Origin: Silicimonas sp.
Lineage (GTDB): Bacteria; Pseudomonadota; Alphaproteobacteria; Rhodobacterales; Rhodobacteraceae
DNA: 64,000 bases
Reading direction: 5' to 3'
Assembly: GCA_022826385.1 (NCBI GenBank)
Contig: JAJDUZ010000051.1
Coordinates: forward strand, 1 to 64,000
Part shown: in pieces, positions 62,240-64,000 of the stretch
Numbering within the stretch: the first letter of the stretch is position 1
Layout: every line of letters starts with the position of its first letter
The notes under the pieces: generated by a model
Database searches by the model: none
What the model was told of the DNA's origin: nothing
Seen by the model: the letters and a program-made list of their open reading frames with translations, nothing else
Position numbers and translations under genes: made by a program

Positions 62240-64000
62240 TCAGGGCCGACGCTCCAGATCCCGGTGTCTTTCCATCGAAGCCACATCGCTATCGGCTTCG
62301 AGGGCAAGCATCAACCGGTGCAGGTGCTCAACATCGCGAAGTTCTACGTCAACAATAAGACGGTAAAAGTCCGGTTTTCTGTCGATGAACACCAGATCCG
62401 ATATGTTGGCTTCCTGCTCTCCGATCAATGTGCAAATGCGACCCAACACGCCACTGTCATTGGCAATGGTCAAATCCAACCCGACATTGTGAACGGCCGG
62501 GTGGCGCCCTTCCTGCCAGTGCAAGTCGACCCAGCGCCCGCTTTCATCCTCGAGATCCGCCAAGGCACCGCATTCGATCGCGTGGATCATGACGCCTTTG
62601 CCCGGATAGCTGATGCCAACGATTCGTTCGCCGGGGACGGGCAAACAACATGCAGCCCGGCGAAACGTCTGCCCGGGGTTCAACCCGACCACCGCGCGCG
62701 CGGCGTCGATTTCGTCGCCTTCCCGCTGCGACAGACCGGGATAGAGTGTCTCGATCACTTCGCGGGCCGTCAATTCAGCCGACCCGATCAGGGCCAGCAG
62801 TTCTTGCGCGTTGCTTTGCCCCAAATGCTTCGCCGCCGTGCGCAGAGCCTTGTCGGTCGGCTTCTTTCCGATGTGCTCGAACGCCACGCGCACCAATTCG
62901 CGCCCCAGCTTGATGAACCGTTCGCGATCCTCTTCCCGCAAGCTGCGCCGGATTGCAGCCTTGGCGCGCCCGGTTGCCACGATGTCGATCCATGTCGCCT
63001 GCGGGCGTTGTCCTTCAGCCGTCATGATGTCGACGCTTTGGCCGTTCTTCAGCCGGGTCCAAAGGGGCACGCGGATGCCGTCGACCTTCGCGCCCACGCA
63101 GCTGTCCCCGATCCGCGTGTGGATGACGTAGGCAAAATCCAGAGGGGTCGCGCCACGCGGCAGTTTCACGACCTCGCCCTTCGGCGTGAAGCAGAAGACC
63201 TGGTCGGCATACATCTCCATCTTCACGTGTTCGAGGAACTCGTCATGGTCTTCCTCGGCGTCGAACCGTTCCGACAGGCCCGCAATCCATTTGGCAGGAT
63301 CGACAGCAAACGGGTTCTCGGCCCGGACACCGTCCCGATAGGACCAGTGAGCCGCCACGCCGGCCTCGGCCACTTCGTGCATCTCGCGCGTGCGAATCTG
63401 GATCTCGACCCGCTTGCCGTCGCGCCCCGACACCGTCGTGTGGATCGAGCGATAGCCGTTCGACTTCGGCTGGCTGATGTAGTCCTTGAACCGCCCCGGA
63501 ACCGCCCGCCACCTTTGGTGAACCGCGCCCAGCGCGCGATAGCAATCTGCATCCTGTTCGACGATGATCCGGAAGCCATAGATGTCAGAGAGACGCGAGA
63601 AGCCGATCTTCTTCTCTTCCATCTTCCGCCAGATTGAATGCGGTTTCTTTGCACGCCCCAGCACATCAGCCTCGATGCCGGCCCGTTCCAGCTCGTGTTC
63701 AATGTCGGCGGTAATCTTCTGGATGACGTCGCCGGTTTCGCGCTGCAACGTGATGAACCGGCGAATGATCGAGCTTCGCGCCTCGGGGTTCAGCACACGG
63801 AAGGCAAGGTCTTCCAACTCTTCCCGCATCCACTGCATGCCCATCCGGCCAGCCAAAGGCGCAAAGATGTCCATCGTCTCACGCGCCTTCTGGGCCTGCT
63901 TCTCGGGCCGCATCGCGCGGATGGTGCGCATGTTGTGCAGGCGGTCGGCCAGCTTGACCAGAATGACGCGCAGGTCCTTCGACATCGCCATGAAGAGCTT
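62240..64000 (-). CDS. RelA/SpoT-family (p)ppGpp synthetase/hydrolase, partial (cut by window edge)
   Basis: The stringent-response enzyme, about 587 residues visible, lacking its N-terminus beyond the right edge. It begins near the end of the HD hydrolase domain (LVKLADRLHNMRTI), then the synthetase domain with SIWRKMEEKKIGFSRLSDIYGFRIIV, the TGS domain (VFCFTPKGEVVKLPRGATPLDFAY) and the C-terminal ACT domain (DLTIANDSGVLGRICTLIGE). The HD motif and single-copy pattern fit the bifunctional Rsh enzyme of alphaproteobacteria. The HD active-site residues HDxxED are outside the window. Confidence 0.95.
   Translation of the reverse strand, partial: KLFMAMSKDLRVILVKLADRLHNMRTIRAMRPEKQAQKARETMDIFAPLAGRMGMQWMREELEDLAFRVLNPEARSSIIRRFITLQRETGDVIQKITADIEHELERAGIEADVLGRAKKPHSIWRKMEEKKIGFSRLSDIYGFRIIVEQDADCYRALGAVHQRWRAVPGRFKDYISQPKSNGYRSIHTTVSGRDGKRVEIQIRTREMHEVAEAGVAAHWSYRDGVRAENPFAVDPAKWIAGLSERFDAEEDHDEFLEHVKMEMYADQVFCFTPKGEVVKLPRGATPLDFAYVIHTRIGDSCVGAKVDGIRVPLWTRLKNGQSVDIMTAEGQRPQATWIDIVATGRAKAAIRRSLREEDRERFIKLGRELVRVAFEHIGKKPTDKALRTAAKHLGQSNAQELLALIGSAELTAREVIETLYPGLSQREGDEIDAARAVVGLNPGQTFRRAACCLPVPGERIVGISYPGKGVMIHAIECGALADLEDESGRWVDLHWQEGRHPAVHNVGLDLTIANDSGVLGRICTLIGEQEANISDLVFIDRKPDFYRLIVDVELRDVEHLHRLMLALEADSDVASMERHRDLERRP

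Noticed and set aside
62204..63637. 477-codon plus-strand frame opposite the rel gene
   Set aside because: Shadow; the minus-strand synthetase, TGS and ACT domains are clear.

Overview
The window is a stretch of chromosome from an alphaproteobacterium, most likely Rhodobacteraceae (Roseobacter group). The evidence is uniform GC-rich codon usage, dense gene packing with many 4-base ATGA/GTGA overlaps, a PetP/PetR regulator pair, MipZ, a PHA cycle with PhaR-type operators, a pob/pca aromatic cluster and an FrcBCA-type sugar importer. No rRNA, tRNA or CRISPR array was recognised. Almost all of it looks like core or stable accessory chromosome. The only clear mobile DNA is the start of an IS5-family transposase at the left edge.

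Layout. 1-4.0 kb: serine biosynthesis, with serC-serA on the minus strand behind a structured leader, and serB divergent. 4.0-9.4 kb: an FNR-box-associated YCII-like gene, aroC with an overlapping zinc-ribbon-like protein, a DUF389 membrane protein, a drug/metabolite exporter, and a CcdA-like/thioredoxin redox pair. 9.4-13.2 kb: HU, then AMP nucleosidase and adenine deaminase as one purine salvage/degradation operon. 13.2-22.6 kb: SDR, a BacNav sodium channel, the HDAC-xseB-ispA-dxs-Pr6Pr operon (isoprenoid precursors), petP-petR, ilvE and a MaoC-like dehydratase. 22.6-27.7 kb: a candidate small transcript, queuosine-precursor transporter, phytase-like esterase, MepA, UMF1 transporter, a thioesterase-fold protein and YggT. 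27.7-33.2 kb: recQ (with a LexA box), yaaA and a hybrid histidine kinase.

33.2-38.3 kb: a thiolase gene broken by a 60-base in-frame insertion, then a four-gene operon (EF-hand protein, ECF sigma factor, small membrane protein, Metal_resist-type protein), a PleD-like diguanylate cyclase and a DUF3572 gene. 38.3-42.6 kb: PHA depolymerase, synthase and phasin with TGC-rich operators, and a stand-alone receiver protein. 42.7-47.7 kb: a polyamine-type ABC importer operon whose last gene (potC-like) carries an apparent one-base frameshift and which includes an embedded DUF1330 gene. 47.9-52.7 kb: a LysR regulator divergent from pobA-pcaC-pcaH-pcaG-BKACE. 52.8-58.9 kb: mipZ, the frcBCA sugar importer, a Gfo/Idh/MocA oxidoreductase and an FrcK-like kinase. 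58.9-64 kb: queG, a glutathione transferase, mtgA, a DUF2062 protein and a rel/spoT gene cut by the right edge.

Most notable: (i) the thiolase lesion is a 32-base unique insert flanked by a perfect 28-base duplication of thiolase coding sequence, the dimensions of a CRISPR spacer and repeat, so off-target Cas1-Cas2 integration is one testable explanation; (ii) the EF-hand/ECF/membrane/Metal_resist operon looks like a self-contained envelope calcium- or metal-sensing system; (iii) an 18-codon ORF with a strong ribosome binding site sits in a short terminator-bounded unit; (iv) the pca operon ends in a beta-keto acid cleavage enzyme that could replace the usual thiolytic end of the pathway. All functional calls are homology judgements made by reading the sequence; no database search was run.
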